This document shows positions 33,771 to 42,781 of a stretch of DNA of 64,000 nucleotides, one piece after another. The notes beneath the pieces were generated by a model, which saw only the letters and a list, made by a program, of their open reading frames with translations, did no database searches and was not told the origin of the DNA. This DNA is from an uncultured Campylobacter sp. (GTDB lineage Bacteria > Campylobacterota > Campylobacteria > Campylobacterales > Campylobacteraceae), in contig NZ_CALIMS010000037.1 of the NCBI RefSeq assembly GCF_938045345.1, forward strand, positions 3,325 to 67,324, given 5' to 3'. Each line of letters opens with the position of its first letter. Position 1 is the first letter of the stretch. The position numbers and the translations under genes are program-made.

Positions 33771-33994
33771 ATTTTAATTCCCAACGGGATGGAATTCTAC
33801 CGGGCAAAACGACGGGAGTAACGATAAAAATAAGCGAGTTTCAATCCCCAACGGGATGTAATTCTACTACGATACGCTTTCGGCAAGCGAGATGAATTTG
33901 CTGTTTCAATTCCTAATGGGATAGATTGCCCGTTCCCACTCTTTGCTTTCGCCGTCGCTGATTTCGTTTCAATTCCCAAGGGATAGATTACCCA
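33771..33994 (-). CRISPR. Third CRISPR array, four partly decayed repeats
   Basis: Read on the plus strand the repeat is inverted relative to the main array: copies start at 33771 (ATTTTAATTCCCAACGGG..., ending GGAATTCTAC), 33838 (GTTTCAATCCCCAACGGG), 33903 (GTTTCAATTCCTAATGGG) and 33966 (GTTTCAATTCCCAAGGG). Spacers are 37, 35 and 33 bases. The crRNA strand is therefore the minus strand. The first two copies are nearly whole and the last two have lost the GGAATTCTAC part. There are no cas genes here; Cas6 from 9.6 kb could act in trans if the array is transcribed. Confidence 0.9.
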
Positions 33995-34051
33995 CCAAAT
34001 TTACTTAGCTAAGGCGTGAGATTTACCTCGCCAAATTTACTCTGTCGAAGC

Positions 34052-34081
34052 GCGGAATTTACCCTGCAGGATAAATTCCGC
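34052..34081 (-). terminator. Strong hairpin after clpB
   Basis: GCGGAATTTA (34052-34061) pairs perfectly with TAAATTCCGC (34072-34081), with a further CC/GG pair inside around TGCA. It lies six bases past the clpB stop codon. No T run follows on the minus strand, so it may be a transcript-end stabiliser rather than a classical terminator. Confidence 0.5.
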
Positions 34082-34087
34082 CCGATT

Positions 34088-36697
34088 TTACTTCACTCTC
34101 TTTATCTCGATCTTGTCGTCATGCGCGCCGATTTCGATCCGATCGCCCGTTTTGATCTCGTCGCTTAGGATCATATCGGCGATCTTATCCTCCACCAGAT
34201 CGTAGAGCGCCCTTCGTAGCGGTCTTGCGCCGTATTCGATATCAAAGCCCGCCGAGGCGATGAGCTTTTTGGCATTTTCGCTTAGGCTTGCGTTAATGCC
34301 GCGATTTGCTAGCGTTTTTTGCAGGCTTTTAAACATAATGCCCACGATTTTTATAAGATCGTCCTCGCTTAGGGCGTTGAAGATCACGATGTCGTCCAGG
34401 CGGTTGATAAATTCGGGCTTGAAATAATTCTTAAGCTCGCTCTTTACCGCCTCCTCGCGCTCGGCAAGCGCGACCTCGCGCGGCTTGTCCGCATTTTTGG
34501 CGTCAAGCTCCATAATCTTAGCCGAGCCGATATTGCTCGTTAGGATGATGATCGTATTTTTGAAATCAACCGTAACGCCCTTGTTATCGGTCGCGCGCCC
34601 GTCGTCTAAAATTCCAAGCAGGATGTTAAAAACGTCCTTGTGCGCCTTTTCGATCTCATCAAAAAGCAGCACAGAGTAGGGCTTTCTGCGCACAGCTTCG
34701 GTAAGCTGTCCGCCCTCATCGTAGCCCACGTATCCAGGAGGCGCGCCGAGCAGGCGCGAGACGCTGTGTTTTTCCATATACTCGCTCATATCAAAGCGGA
34801 TCATCGCCCGCTCGTCGTCGAATAAAAATCTAGCTAAGCTCTTTGCGCTCTCGGTCTTGCCGACGCCGGTAGGGCCCAAAAACAAAAAGCTTCCGATCGG
34901 GCGATTTTCATTCACAAGCCCCGCCTTATTGCGCTTGACGGCGCGAGCGATGGCGTGCAACGCCTCATCCTGCCCCACGACGCTTTCTTTTAGATGCTCC
35001 TCGATGTGGAGGAATTTCTCCTTTTCGGAGGAGAGCATTTTGCTTACCGAGATACCGGTCCATTTGCTTAAAATTTCAGCCACGCTCTCCTCGTCCACGC
35101 GGTTTCGCAAAAGCACGCCGTTTTCTTTCATCGCATCCCACTTCGCCTCAAGCTCCTTGACCTTTGCCTGCGCGGCGGGGATCTTGCCGTATTCGATCTC
35201 GGCAGCCTTGCTAAGATCGCCGTTGCGTCTTGCTAAGCTCGCTTCGTTTTTAAGGCTGTCGATCGCTTTTTTCTCCTCGCTGATGCCACCGAATACGGAC
35301 TTTTCGTTTTCGAATTTAGCCTGAAGCGCGTTTTTCTGCTCAGTTAAATTTTCGATCTCTTTATCGATCTGCGCGAGCCTCTCGTCGTTTTTGCCGTCAT
35401 CCTCCATCTTAAGGGCTTCCTTTTCGACCTGAAGCGTGAGGATGTCGCGCTTGGCCTTGGCAAGCTCGTTTGGCTCGCTTTCGATCTGCATTTTAAGCTC
35501 CGCCGCCGCTTCGTCAATGAGATCGATCGCCTTATCCGGCAGAAATCTATCGCTGATGTAGCGGTCGCTTAGCCTTGCAGCCGCCACAAGCGCGCTATCG
35601 GTGATGGTGACGTTGTGATGCACCTCTAGTCGCTCCTTTATGCCGCGCAGGATCGCCGTAGCCTCGCTCACGCTAGGTTCTGCGACCGTTACGGGCTGGA
35701 AGCGGCGCTGAAGCGCGGCGTCTTTTTCAAAATACTTTCGGTACTCTTTTAGCGTCGTAGCGCCGATAGCGTGCAGCTCGCCGCGCGCGAGGGCAGGCTT
35801 TAGGATGTTTGCGGCATCCATCGAGCCTTCGCTTGCGCCTGCGCCTACGATGGTGTGAATTTCATCGATGAAAAGCACGATGTTCGCGGCTTTTACGACC
35901 TCGTTGATGACGGCTTTGAGCCTATCTTCAAACTCGCCGCGGTACTTCGCGCCTGCAATCAGCGCACTCATATCAAGCGCGATGACGCGTTTGTTTTGCA
36001 GACTAAGCGGAACCTCTTTTTTAGCGATCAGCTGTGCAAGACCCTCGACGACCGCGGTTTTTCCCACGCCCGGCTCGCCGAGTAGGATCGGGTTGTTTTT
36101 CGTCTTGCGGATTAAAATTTGCATCATTCGCGAGATCACCTCGTCGCGACCGATGACCGGATCGAGCTCGCCCGCGATTGCCTTGGCGGTGAGATCGACG
36201 CCGAATTTACTAAGCGCCTCAAGCGTCTCGTCGGCGGTTTGCGAATCGATGCTTTTGCCGCCGCGAAGCGCCTCTAGCTCCTTTTTGATCTCGCTAAGAT
36301 CTGCAAATTTAGATAGAATTTTCTTTAGCGGATCGGCGTTTAAATTTGCGATCAGCCAGGTATCTACGGCGATAAATTTATCGCCCGAGCTCGTCATCAG
36401 CCCTTTTGCGATCTCTAGCGAGTTCATCAGCTCGCGCGAGATTCGCACGTTTTCCTTCGTGACGTTTGAGCTCGTAGGCAAATTTGAAATTTCGCTTTTG
36501 ATCTCAAGCTCGACCGCGGTCTTTTCGATGCTAAATTTATTAAAAATTTGATTTAGAACCGAGCCGCTATCGGCTACCAACGCCCAGAGCATGTGCAATA
36601 CGCCCACTTCACTATTTTTGGAATGGATCGCCAAAGAAACGCTGCTTTCGAGCAAAGAGCGCATTTTATCGGTTAAAATTTCAATAGTTTCGTTCAT
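34088..36697 (-). CDS. clpB: ATP-dependent disaggregase ClpB
   Basis: ClpB works with DnaK to pull proteins out of aggregates after heat stress. The 869-residue product has an N-terminal Clp repeat domain (to about residue 145), nucleotide domain 1 with [16 protein letters not shown] and [12 protein letters not shown], the long coiled-coil middle domain rich in Glu/Lys (about 400-540), and nucleotide domain 2 with [12 protein letters not shown] and [14 protein letters not shown]. An AGGAGAAAATTT site precedes the ATG. It is transcribed from a strong promoter overlapping a possible HspR site. Confidence 0.96.
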   Translation of the reverse strand: MNETIEILTDKMRSLLESSVSLAIHSKNSEVGVLHMLWALVADSGSVLNQIFNKFSIEKTAVELEIKSEISNLPTSSNVTKENVRISRELMNSLEIAKGLMTSSGDKFIAVDTWLIANLNADPLKKILSKFADLSEIKKELEALRGGKSIDSQTADETLEALSKFGVDLTAKAIAGELDPVIGRDEVISRMMQILIRKTKNNPILLGEPGVGKTAVVEGLAQLIAKKEVPLSLQNKRVIALDMSALIAGAKYRGEFEDRLKAVINEVVKAANIVLFIDEIHTIVGAGASEGSMDAANILKPALARGELHAIGATTLKEYRKYFEKDAALQRRFQPVTVAEPSVSEATAILRGIKERLEVHHNVTITDSALVAAARLSDRYISDRFLPDKAIDLIDEAAAELKMQIESEPNELAKAKRDILTLQVEKEALKMEDDGKNDERLAQIDKEIENLTEQKNALQAKFENEKSVFGGISEEKKAIDSLKNEASLARRNGDLSKAAEIEYGKIPAAQAKVKELEAKWDAMKENGVLLRNRVDEESVAEILSKWTGISVSKMLSSEKEKFLHIEEHLKESVVGQDEALHAIARAVKRNKAGLVNENRPIGSFLFLGPTGVGKTESAKSLARFLFDDERAMIRFDMSEYMEKHSVSRLLGAPPGYVGYDEGGQLTEAVRRKPYSVLLFDEIEKAHKDVFNILLGILDDGRATDNKGVTVDFKNTIIILTSNIGSAKIMELDAKNADKPREVALAEREEAVKSELKNYFKPEFINRLDDIVIFNALSEDDLIKIVGIMFKSLQKTLANRGINASLSENAKKLIASAGFDIEYGARPLRRALYDLVEDKIADMILSDEIKTGDRIEIGAHDDKIEIKRVK

Positions 36698-36727
36698 AAA
36701 TTTTCTCCTAAAGTTGAAGTTGATTGC

Positions 36728-36757
36728 ATTATATAACTTTAGTGTCTTTATGTCAAG
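36728..36757 (-). promoter_or_regulatory. clpB promoter overlapping a HAIR-like element
   Basis: On the minus strand TTGACA and TATAAT are separated by exactly 17 bases. The -35 lies inside CTTGACA-N7-ACTAAAG (36737-36757), which matches the HspR operator CTTGAGT-N7-ACTCAAG at 11 of 14 positions. HspR represses clpB in C. jejuni, so heat-shock control here is likely but inferred. No hspR gene is in the window. Confidence 0.6.
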
Positions 36758-36886
36758 GTTTTTTAGTGAGATTTTAAAATTTTCGCTTTAAATTTATCTG
36801 TAAACGCGCAAATTTCGTATGAAATTTACCTTATTTTTAGCCAATTTTCTATAAAATTCACTCCATTTTACTTTCAAGGATAAACT

Positions 36887-38203
36887 TTGCGACAAAAACA
36901 CCTCTTCTTCGGCTTGGGATTTATTTTCTCTTTATTTTTAGGCGTTAGTTTTTTTACCGGAAATTTACAAGCCAGAGAGGTCAATGCGACTAAAAAACCA
37001 GACAGCGAAAAAACGCGTCTGGAGGCACTAGCTAAGCTTACCAAAACGCTTGCGATCGTCGAAAACAATTATGTCGATGAGATGAGCTTCTCGGAGCTTG
37101 TGGACAAGACGATCTCGGGGCTTATGAATAATCTCGACGCACACTCAAGCTACATGGACGAAAAGGCGTTTAACGACACGAAAGTCCAGACCGAAGGCGA
37201 GTTCGGCGGGCTTGGAATTCAGGTGGGTATGAAAGACGGCGCTCTGACCGTCATCTCGCCTATCGAGGGCACTCCTGCCGACAAGAAAGGCATTCAGGCT
37301 AACGACGTGATCTTGCGTATCGACGGCAACGCGACCTTCGGCATCACGATCGACGATGCGGTCTCAAAAATGCGCGGCAAGCCGAAAACTAAAATCACTC
37401 TAACGATCGTGCGCAAGGGTGTTAGCAAGCCTTTTGACGTCGAGATTATCCGCGACATAATCAAAGTGGAATCGGTCTATGCCAAGATGATCGAGGATGA
37501 TAAAATTTTATATCTGCGCGTTACAAATTTCGATCAGCACGTAGTTCCGGATGCGAGCAAATTTATAAAAGAGCATAGAGACGCCAAGGGCATTATTTTG
37601 GATCTGCGAAACAATCCGGGCGGGCTTTTAGATCAGGCGATCGGGCTTGTAAATTTATTCGTAAGCAAAGGTCTTATCGTCTCTCAAAAAGGGCGTGCGA
37701 AAAACGAAACCGAAGCACATAACGCCGATCCTAAAAAGAAGATCACCGATCTACCGCTTGTGGTTTTGGTTAATGGCGGCAGCGCAAGCGCAAGCGAGAT
37801 TGTAAGCGGATCGCTTCAGGATCTAAAGCGCGCCGTGTTAGTTGGTGAAAAAACTTTTGGCAAGGGAAGCGTGCAGGTGATCCTGCCGATAGAGGATAAA
37901 GAAGCTCTGCGACTAACCATAGCGCGTTACTATCTCTCAAGCGGTCGCACCATCCAAGCGGTGGGCGTGACGCCTGATCTCATAGTGGCGCCGGGCAAGG
38001 TGCCAAGCCGCGACGAGGATGAATTCTCGCTAAAAGAAGCTGATCTTAAAAAGCATTTGCAAGGCGAGTTAGCCAAGGTCGAGACCAAGAAAAAAGATGC
38101 TCAGAAAAAGGATGAGAAAAATTTCATCACAGCAGAGCAGATTAATAACGATATCCAGTTGAAAACCGCAATAGACGCGATAAAAATTCTAAACATCAAG
38201 TAA
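36887..38203 (+). CDS. ctpA: Carboxy-terminal processing protease (S41 family)
   Basis: Periplasmic serine protease that trims C-termini of exported or cell-wall proteins. The TTG start (site AAGGATAAAC) gives 438 residues with an N-terminal hydrophobic segment ([20 protein letters not shown]). It contains a PDZ domain (about 110-185, [20 protein letters not shown]), then the S41 core with [16 protein letters not shown], the nucleophile in [17 protein letters not shown], and the lysine in [11 protein letters not shown]. Matches C. jejuni Cj0511 by order, ahead of purC. Confidence 0.95.
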   Translation: MRQKHLFFGLGFIFSLFLGVSFFTGNLQAREVNATKKPDSEKTRLEALAKLTKTLAIVENNYVDEMSFSELVDKTISGLMNNLDAHSSYMDEKAFNDTKVQTEGEFGGLGIQVGMKDGALTVISPIEGTPADKKGIQANDVILRIDGNATFGITIDDAVSKMRGKPKTKITLTIVRKGVSKPFDVEIIRDIIKVESVYAKMIEDDKILYLRVTNFDQHVVPDASKFIKEHRDAKGIILDLRNNPGGLLDQAIGLVNLFVSKGLIVSQKGRAKNETEAHNADPKKKITDLPLVVLVNGGSASASEIVSGSLQDLKRAVLVGEKTFGKGSVQVILPIEDKEALRLTIARYYLSSGRTIQAVGVTPDLIVAPGKVPSRDEDEFSLKEADLKKHLQGELAKVETKKKDAQKKDEKNFITAEQINNDIQLKTAIDAIKILNIK

Positions 38204-38213
38204 GGAGAGTGTG

Positions 38214-38933
38214 ATGCAAGCTACCAAAAAAGAGCTCATCTACGAAGGCAAGGGCAAAAAGATGTGGTCGGTTAACGAAAGTGACGACCTTTTGATCTCG
38301 GAATTTAAAGATTCGCTGACGGCGTTTAACGGCGTCAAAAAAGCCGAAGAGAGCGGCAAAGGCGCGCTGAATTGTAAAATTTCGACGCTGATTTTTGATC
38401 TGCTTAAAAAGCACGGCATCGCCACCGCGCTTGTTGAGACGATCAGTCCGACCGAGCAGCTCGTGAAAAAATGTAAAATTTTCCCTCTTGAAATCATCGC
38501 TCGTAATATCGCCACCGGCTCGCTTACAAAGCGCCTGGGCATCAAAGAGGGCACGAAGCTTCCGTTTACGCTGGTGGAGTTTTGCTATAAAGACGATGAG
38601 TTGGGCGATCCGATACTAAATGACGAGCATTGCTTGCTGCTCGGCGCCGTAAAGAGCCAAAGCGAGCTTGACGAGCTCAAAAAGATCGCGCGCAAGATCA
38701 ATGAAATCTTGATTAAATTTTTTGATGAGCGAAATTTAAAGCTCGTGGATTTCAAGATCGAGCTTGGCAGAGATAAGGACGGCAATATCCTGCTTGCAGA
38801 TGAGATCAGCCCCGATAGCTGCCGCTTTTGGGACAAACAGACCGACAAAAAGCTCGATAAGGACGTATTCAGGCAGGATCTTGGTAGCGTAAAAGTGGCC
38901 TACGAAGAGGTCTTGCGTAGAATTTTAGGATAA
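38214..38933 (+). CDS. purC: Phosphoribosylaminoimidazole-succinocarboxamide synthase
   Basis: PurC joins aspartate to CAIR in purine synthesis using ATP. The ATG at 38214 sits six bases after TAAGGAG and is preferred over the GTG at 38211; it gives 239 residues. Signature segments are [14 protein letters not shown] at the start, [28 protein letters not shown], and [31 protein letters not shown] (in parts) toward the C-terminus. It leads the purC-purS-purQ group. Confidence 0.96.
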   Translation: MQATKKELIYEGKGKKMWSVNESDDLLISEFKDSLTAFNGVKKAEESGKGALNCKISTLIFDLLKKHGIATALVETISPTEQLVKKCKIFPLEIIARNIATGSLTKRLGIKEGTKLPFTLVEFCYKDDELGDPILNDEHCLLLGAVKSQSELDELKKIARKINEILIKFFDERNLKLVDFKIELGRDKDGNILLADEISPDSCRFWDKQTDKKLDKDVFRQDLGSVKVAYEEVLRRILG

Positions 38934-38936
38934 GCG

Positions 38937-39173
38937 ATGAAGGTGATCGTAAACGTAAGGCTTAAGCAGGGCGTGCTAGATCCGCAGGGCAAGGCGGTTT
39001 TGCACGCCCTCGCTTCGCTTGGATTTAGCGGCGTGCGAGATGTGCGCGTAGCCAAACAGATCGTACTTGATATAAATGGCGAGGATAGGGATAAAATTTA
39101 CGCCGACGTCGCTAGAATGTGCGATGAAATTTTGGCAAACACCGTCATCGAAGACTACGAGATCGTGATATGA
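38937..39173 (+). CDS. purS: Phosphoribosylformylglycinamidine synthase subunit PurS
   Basis: PurS is the small structural subunit that links PurL and PurQ in FGAM synthetase. The 78-residue protein has the expected pattern: VIVNVRLKQGVLDPQGKAV at the start, then LGFSGVRDVRVAKQIVLDI. It begins three bases after purC and overlaps purQ by four bases. purL is not in the window. Confidence 0.96.
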   Translation: MKVIVNVRLKQGVLDPQGKAVLHALASLGFSGVRDVRVAKQIVLDINGEDRDKIYADVARMCDEILANTVIEDYEIVI

Positions 39174-39835
39174 AGGTAGCGATCGTCAATTTCCCCGGCA
39201 CCAACTGCGAGCGCGACAGCAAATACGCCTTTGATAAGCTTGGTTGCGAAACGCAGATAATCTGGCATAAAGAAACCGACATAAATGCCGAACTGATCGT
39301 GCTTCCTGGCGGCTTTAGCCACGGAGATTATCTGCGAACCGCGGCGATTGCTAAATTTAGCCCGGTGATGAAGGCGGTTCTCGCTCATGCTGCGCGCGGC
39401 GGCTATATCTTAGGCATCTGTAATGGCTTTCAAATGCTTTTGGAGCTAGGCTTGCTCGCAGGCGCGATGAATAAAAATATAAATTTAAGCTTTATCTCAA
39501 AATTTCACAATCTGCACGTCGTTTCAAACGATAATAAATTTCTGCACTGTTGCGATAAGGGCGAAATTTTAAATATCCCGATCGCGCATGGCGAGGGAAA
39601 CTATTATGCGCCTGCGGATACGCTAAAAGCGCTATACGACGAGGACTGCGTGCTTTTGAAATACTGCGACGCAAACGGCGCGGATCTAAATCCAAACGGC
39701 TCAGTGGACGCAATCGCAGGGATTTGCGATAAAAACAAAAAGATTTTCGGCCTGATGCCGCATCCTGAGCGCGCGATAGAGCCTATTTTGGGCGGCACGG
39801 ACGGAGAGAAAATGCTAAAAGGCTTAATTTGCTAA
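39170..39835 (+). CDS. purQ: Phosphoribosylformylglycinamidine synthase subunit PurQ
   Basis: PurQ is the class I glutaminase that feeds ammonia to PurL. The 221-residue protein has VAIVNFPGTNCERDSKYAF at the start, LPGGFSHGDYLR near residue 45, the nucleophile cysteine in GYILGICNGFQML near 82, and the His/Glu pair in GLMPHPERAIEP near the C-terminus. It overlaps purS by four bases and the next gene by seven. Confidence 0.97.
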   Translation: MKVAIVNFPGTNCERDSKYAFDKLGCETQIIWHKETDINAELIVLPGGFSHGDYLRTAAIAKFSPVMKAVLAHAARGGYILGICNGFQMLLELGLLAGAMNKNINLSFISKFHNLHVVSNDNKFLHCCDKGEILNIPIAHGEGNYYAPADTLKALYDEDCVLLKYCDANGADLNPNGSVDAIAGICDKNKKIFGLMPHPERAIEPILGGTDGEKMLKGLIC

Positions 39836-41121
39836 AAAAAATTCTTACTATTTTAGGTGTCTGTACGCTTGCGTTTGCTGCGCCGGAGATTGAGATCGAT
39901 TCGCTTGACGATCTAAGTAAATATGCGCCGAAAAAAGCTGAGGATAAGCCCGACGAGCCGCAGACGCGCGATAATTCCAAGGTGATGCTGAAGTATAATA
40001 AAAAAGAGGTTATGTCGATGGATAATCTAAGCATCGACGATCTTAAGGCTCTGGCGCCTACTAACGAAGTCGATCTGGACGTATCCGACGATAAGGTCTA
40101 TCAGGACATTAAGCCCAAAGAGCTTACGCTAAAAGCTAGCGGGATGCCTAGAAAGGTGTATTGCAATCAAATTTTTAAGATTGATTTCGCCGTATATTTG
40201 GGGCAGAAAATCACCGTTAAGCCAAAGCTAGAGATCAGCCGCACCAATGGTATGAAGTGGCTTAATGCCGACAATCTTACGTGGATTGAGGGTGACGAGA
40301 TGTTTGAGACGACGCTGTGGTTTGCGGCAAGCGATAAGAGCGATAAGATAAATGAGCTCGTTTTGACCTTGCAGCGCAACGGAGAATTTTTTGAAAAAAG
40401 CTCTATCAAACCTGATAATCCGGAATTTATGAAGCTTGATACGAAGCCTAATTTTTCGCATATCGTAGCCGACGAGCTGAAACTTAAAAACTACAAAACT
40501 ACAAAATTTGACGACGCTTCAAATTTACTCACGCTCGATCTTGGTATCCGAAACGGCGCAATCAGCGCTTTTAGTATCGATAATCCAGCCATTATCAAGC
40601 AGGGTGTGGACTCCGTACGCGGCACATACGCAAGTCAGAGCGGATATTATTTCGCCGTCGTAGATAAAAATATCACAAATTTAGACTTCAGCTATTTCAA
40701 TCTCCAGACGAAAAAATTTGAAAATTTCGGGCTTGAACTCAATCCGCGCGCCGAGGATCTTAGCACGCAGATCGGTCTAAATCCGAAAGAGAGCAAGTTC
40801 GAAGCCTACAAGCAGATCGCGATCTACACGCTAGCTGCCGTGCTTTTGGTGATGTTTCTGCTTAGTAAAAATATCACGCCGCTCATCTTTGCAGTGCTGA
40901 TTTTGGCGGTAAATTTCTATGCGCAAAGGCCTTACGGCACGGGCAGTATCGCGCAAAATTCTCCGGTTAGAATTCTGCCTATGCAAAGCTCCACCGTGTT
41001 TTATGTAACCAAAAATGCCGAAAAGGTTGAAATTTTAGGCACTAATAAGGAATTTTATAAAATCATGCTGGGCGGTAACAAGATCGGCTGGGTTAAAAAA
41101 GATGAGCTTAGCAAGGATTAG
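39829..41121 (+). CDS. Exported protein with C-terminal membrane helices and SH3-like domain (Cj0515-like)
   Basis: A TTG start inside the end of purQ gives 430 residues with a signal peptide (KKILTILGVCTLAFAAPE). The first 300 residues form a periplasmic region resembling an oxygen-tolerance/BatD-type beta-rich domain only in general character (inference). Two hydrophobic helices follow (QIAIYTLAAVLLVMFLLS and ITPLIFAVLILAVNFYA), then an SH3-like end (NSPVRILPMQSSTVFYVTK, then KIGWVKKDEL). Order purQ - this gene - plsC matches C. jejuni Cj0514-Cj0516, where Cj0515 is an uncharacterised periplasmic protein. Confidence 0.85.
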   Translation: MLKKILTILGVCTLAFAAPEIEIDSLDDLSKYAPKKAEDKPDEPQTRDNSKVMLKYNKKEVMSMDNLSIDDLKALAPTNEVDLDVSDDKVYQDIKPKELTLKASGMPRKVYCNQIFKIDFAVYLGQKITVKPKLEISRTNGMKWLNADNLTWIEGDEMFETTLWFAASDKSDKINELVLTLQRNGEFFEKSSIKPDNPEFMKLDTKPNFSHIVADELKLKNYKTTKFDDASNLLTLDLGIRNGAISAFSIDNPAIIKQGVDSVRGTYASQSGYYFAVVDKNITNLDFSYFNLQTKKFENFGLELNPRAEDLSTQIGLNPKESKFEAYKQIAIYTLAAVLLVMFLLSKNITPLIFAVLILAVNFYAQRPYGTGSIAQNSPVRILPMQSSTVFYVTKNAEKVEILGTNKEFYKIMLGGNKIGWVKKDELSKD

Positions 41122-41788
41122 AGCGTTATTTTACGCGATTTGGTTTATTTTTACAGTCGTTTGCGTCGTGATCGCCATGGCGGTGAAAAACTCATCTCAT
41201 CGCCGCTTTCGCCGCATTTGGGGGCGCTTCCAGCGCTATGGCATCGGGTACGATATCCAGATCGTAGGTACTCCCGATCCGCGCGCGCAGCTAGTAATCG
41301 CCAATCACCAAAGCATAATGGATATCGTCGTGCTCGAAGAGACCCATCCCGGCGATATCTGCTGGATCGCCAAAAAAGAGATCGCCGACATCCCTATCAT
41401 CGGTAAAATCATCACGCTTCCGAAGATGATCCAAGTCGATCGCTCAAATCCGCGCGATCTGGTGCGGATCGTGCACGAAGTGCAGCAGCGCGTGAGCGAA
41501 GGGCGCGTCATCACGATGTTTCCCGAGGGCACCAGACATCGCGGCACGCAGCTTTTGCAATTTCAAAGCGGCGCCAAAGCGATCGTTAGCAAGCTCGGTC
41601 TGCGCGTCCAGCCCGTGGTGCTCATCGGCACGCAGCACATCGCAAACTCTCACGATTTCACCGTCCACAGCGGACACGTCAAAATCATCTACCTAGACCT
41701 GCTCGACACGAGCGATAAAGATTGGCTGCAGCACGCCAGAGACACGATGCAAGCCGTAATCGACGAAAACGAAACCGCCGAAGCGTAG
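41102..41788 (+). CDS. plsC: 1-acyl-sn-glycerol-3-phosphate acyltransferase
   Basis: PlsC makes phosphatidic acid by acylating lysophosphatidate at the inner membrane. The 228-residue protein has an N-terminal membrane segment (ALFYAIWFIFTVVCVVIAMA), the catalytic NHQSIMD motif (H-x4-D, about residue 69), WIAKKEIADIPIIG, and FPEGTRH near residue 142. It overlaps the preceding gene by 20 bases. By eye it contains no RAATTY hexamer, in contrast to nearby intergenic DNA. Confidence 0.95.
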   Translation: MSLARIRALFYAIWFIFTVVCVVIAMAVKNSSHRRFRRIWGRFQRYGIGYDIQIVGTPDPRAQLVIANHQSIMDIVVLEETHPGDICWIAKKEIADIPIIGKIITLPKMIQVDRSNPRDLVRIVHEVQQRVSEGRVITMFPEGTRHRGTQLLQFQSGAKAIVSKLGLRVQPVVLIGTQHIANSHDFTVHSGHVKIIYLDLLDTSDKDWLQHARDTMQAVIDENETAEA

Positions 41789-41973
41789 GCGGAATTTATA
41801 AATTTACCACCGAGATTAGAACGCGACTTTTGTTAGTTCGCGCGATTTCTGTGCGCTAGCGCGTTTATTTGCGCTTTGATTTGCGGCGTGGAATTTTAAA
41901 ATTTCGTTCGTGCGCGCGGACGGCGAAATTTTAAAATTTACGCGGCGCGGCAAGATGTGGAATTTAGCGTATA

Positions 41974-41999
41974 TTTAGCCATTTGCGCAAATGGCTAAA
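41974..41999. promoter_or_regulatory. Perfect 26-base palindrome
   Basis: TTTAGCCATTTGC is followed directly by its exact complement GCAAATGGCTAAA. It lies between plsC and the AT-rich unknown gene at 42074. No T run follows, so it could be a hairpin at the end of the plsC transcript or a dimeric protein site. Confidence 0.6.
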
Positions 42000-42073
42000 C
42001 GATTTGTCGCAAGAGCAAAAGACGGCGGCAACCCGCAAGCAGTCTTAAAATTTTAATTCTTAAGGAGGAGAGA

Positions 42074-42559
42074 ATGGCGTTTGTTATAGAGGAAATTTCA
42101 AAAGAGGATGTCGAGAAATACGATTTGCTAAAACCGTGCAATGAGATATGCAATAAGTATTATCAGGGTGAGCTTGATTGGGTAGATTTAAATTCGAGAG
42201 ATTGGTGCATAGATCGAGAAAGAGGTATTTGGCTTTTTGTAGTACGCAGTATCACTATCGGGGATCCTAGAGATATGAACTATAGCGGCGAAGATATATG
42301 GATCTTGCACTACAAGGGTAAAGATATAGAGATCGATCTGAGGAATATACATAATGAATATACAGGTAAAAAAGATACGGATAATCCGTTTATACTAATA
42401 TATGAACTGGAATCTATAAGAAGCGATCTTGGGGATATAACAAAGCAGGAGATTGTAGATATTTTAAAAGAAATTTTAAATGAGTTTAAGGGGGGAGAGG
42501 TTATAACAAGCTCTGTACCTAAAGAAAATATTCGAGTAACTTTCATATCAAAAATTTAA
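42074..42559 (+). CDS. Unknown AT-rich protein, family copy A
   Basis: The 161-residue product begins MAFVIEEISKEDVEKYDLL and contains SRDWCIDRERGIWLFVVRS, GDPRDMNYSGEDIW, KGKDIEIDLR and ELESIRSDLGDI, ending KENIRVTFISKI. It has an AAGGAGGAGAGA ribosome site and no signal peptide or membrane helix, so it is a small soluble protein. A close paralogue lies at 46988 and a truncated one at 46697. AT-rich composition suggests transfer. Size, acidity and multi-copy cassette layout are reminiscent of immunity proteins, but I recognise no family and this is only a suggestion. Confidence 0.75.
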   Translation: MAFVIEEISKEDVEKYDLLKPCNEICNKYYQGELDWVDLNSRDWCIDRERGIWLFVVRSITIGDPRDMNYSGEDIWILHYKGKDIEIDLRNIHNEYTGKKDTDNPFILIYELESIRSDLGDITKQEIVDILKEILNEFKGGEVITSSVPKENIRVTFISKI

Positions 42560-42574
42560 AGAAAAGGATAGAAT

Positions 42575-42658
42575 ATGGGCTATACGGTAGAACAAGCAAA
42601 TGCTGAATTAAGAAAAATAGTAGAGGGGAAGTTGCCTGTAGCGCAAGCAAAAAACTAG
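42575..42658 (+). CDS. Short conserved ORF or 5' gene fragment, copy A
   Basis: Begins 15 bases after copy A with an AAAGGATAGAAT ribosome site. The 27-residue peptide MGYTVEQANAELRKIVEG... is nearly identical to the start of the short ORF at 47480 up to the point KLP, after which the two diverge. This looks like the shared 5' end of a longer gene whose body has been lost, or a tiny conserved peptide. Confidence 0.45.
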   Translation: MGYTVEQANAELRKIVEGKLPVAQAKN

Positions 42659-42781
42659 CAAATTTTAACCAAAAACCGCGACGCCGCAGGCCGCCTATAA
42701 CGCAGCGACCCGAAGCAAAAAGCCTCGCTGAAATTCCATTTGACGCGGCGGCTGTAAAAACCCGAGCCGTCGCCGAGCCGT

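Noticed and set aside
34857..36551. Long plus-strand frames opposite clpB (155 and 227 residues)
   Set aside because: They are antisense shadows of the clearly coding clpB gene with Ser/Leu-rich peptides and no start signals.
36737..36757. CIRCE (HrcA) operator at clpB
   Set aside because: The TTAGCACTC-N9-GAGTGCTAA consensus is not present; the dyad fits the HspR-type element better.
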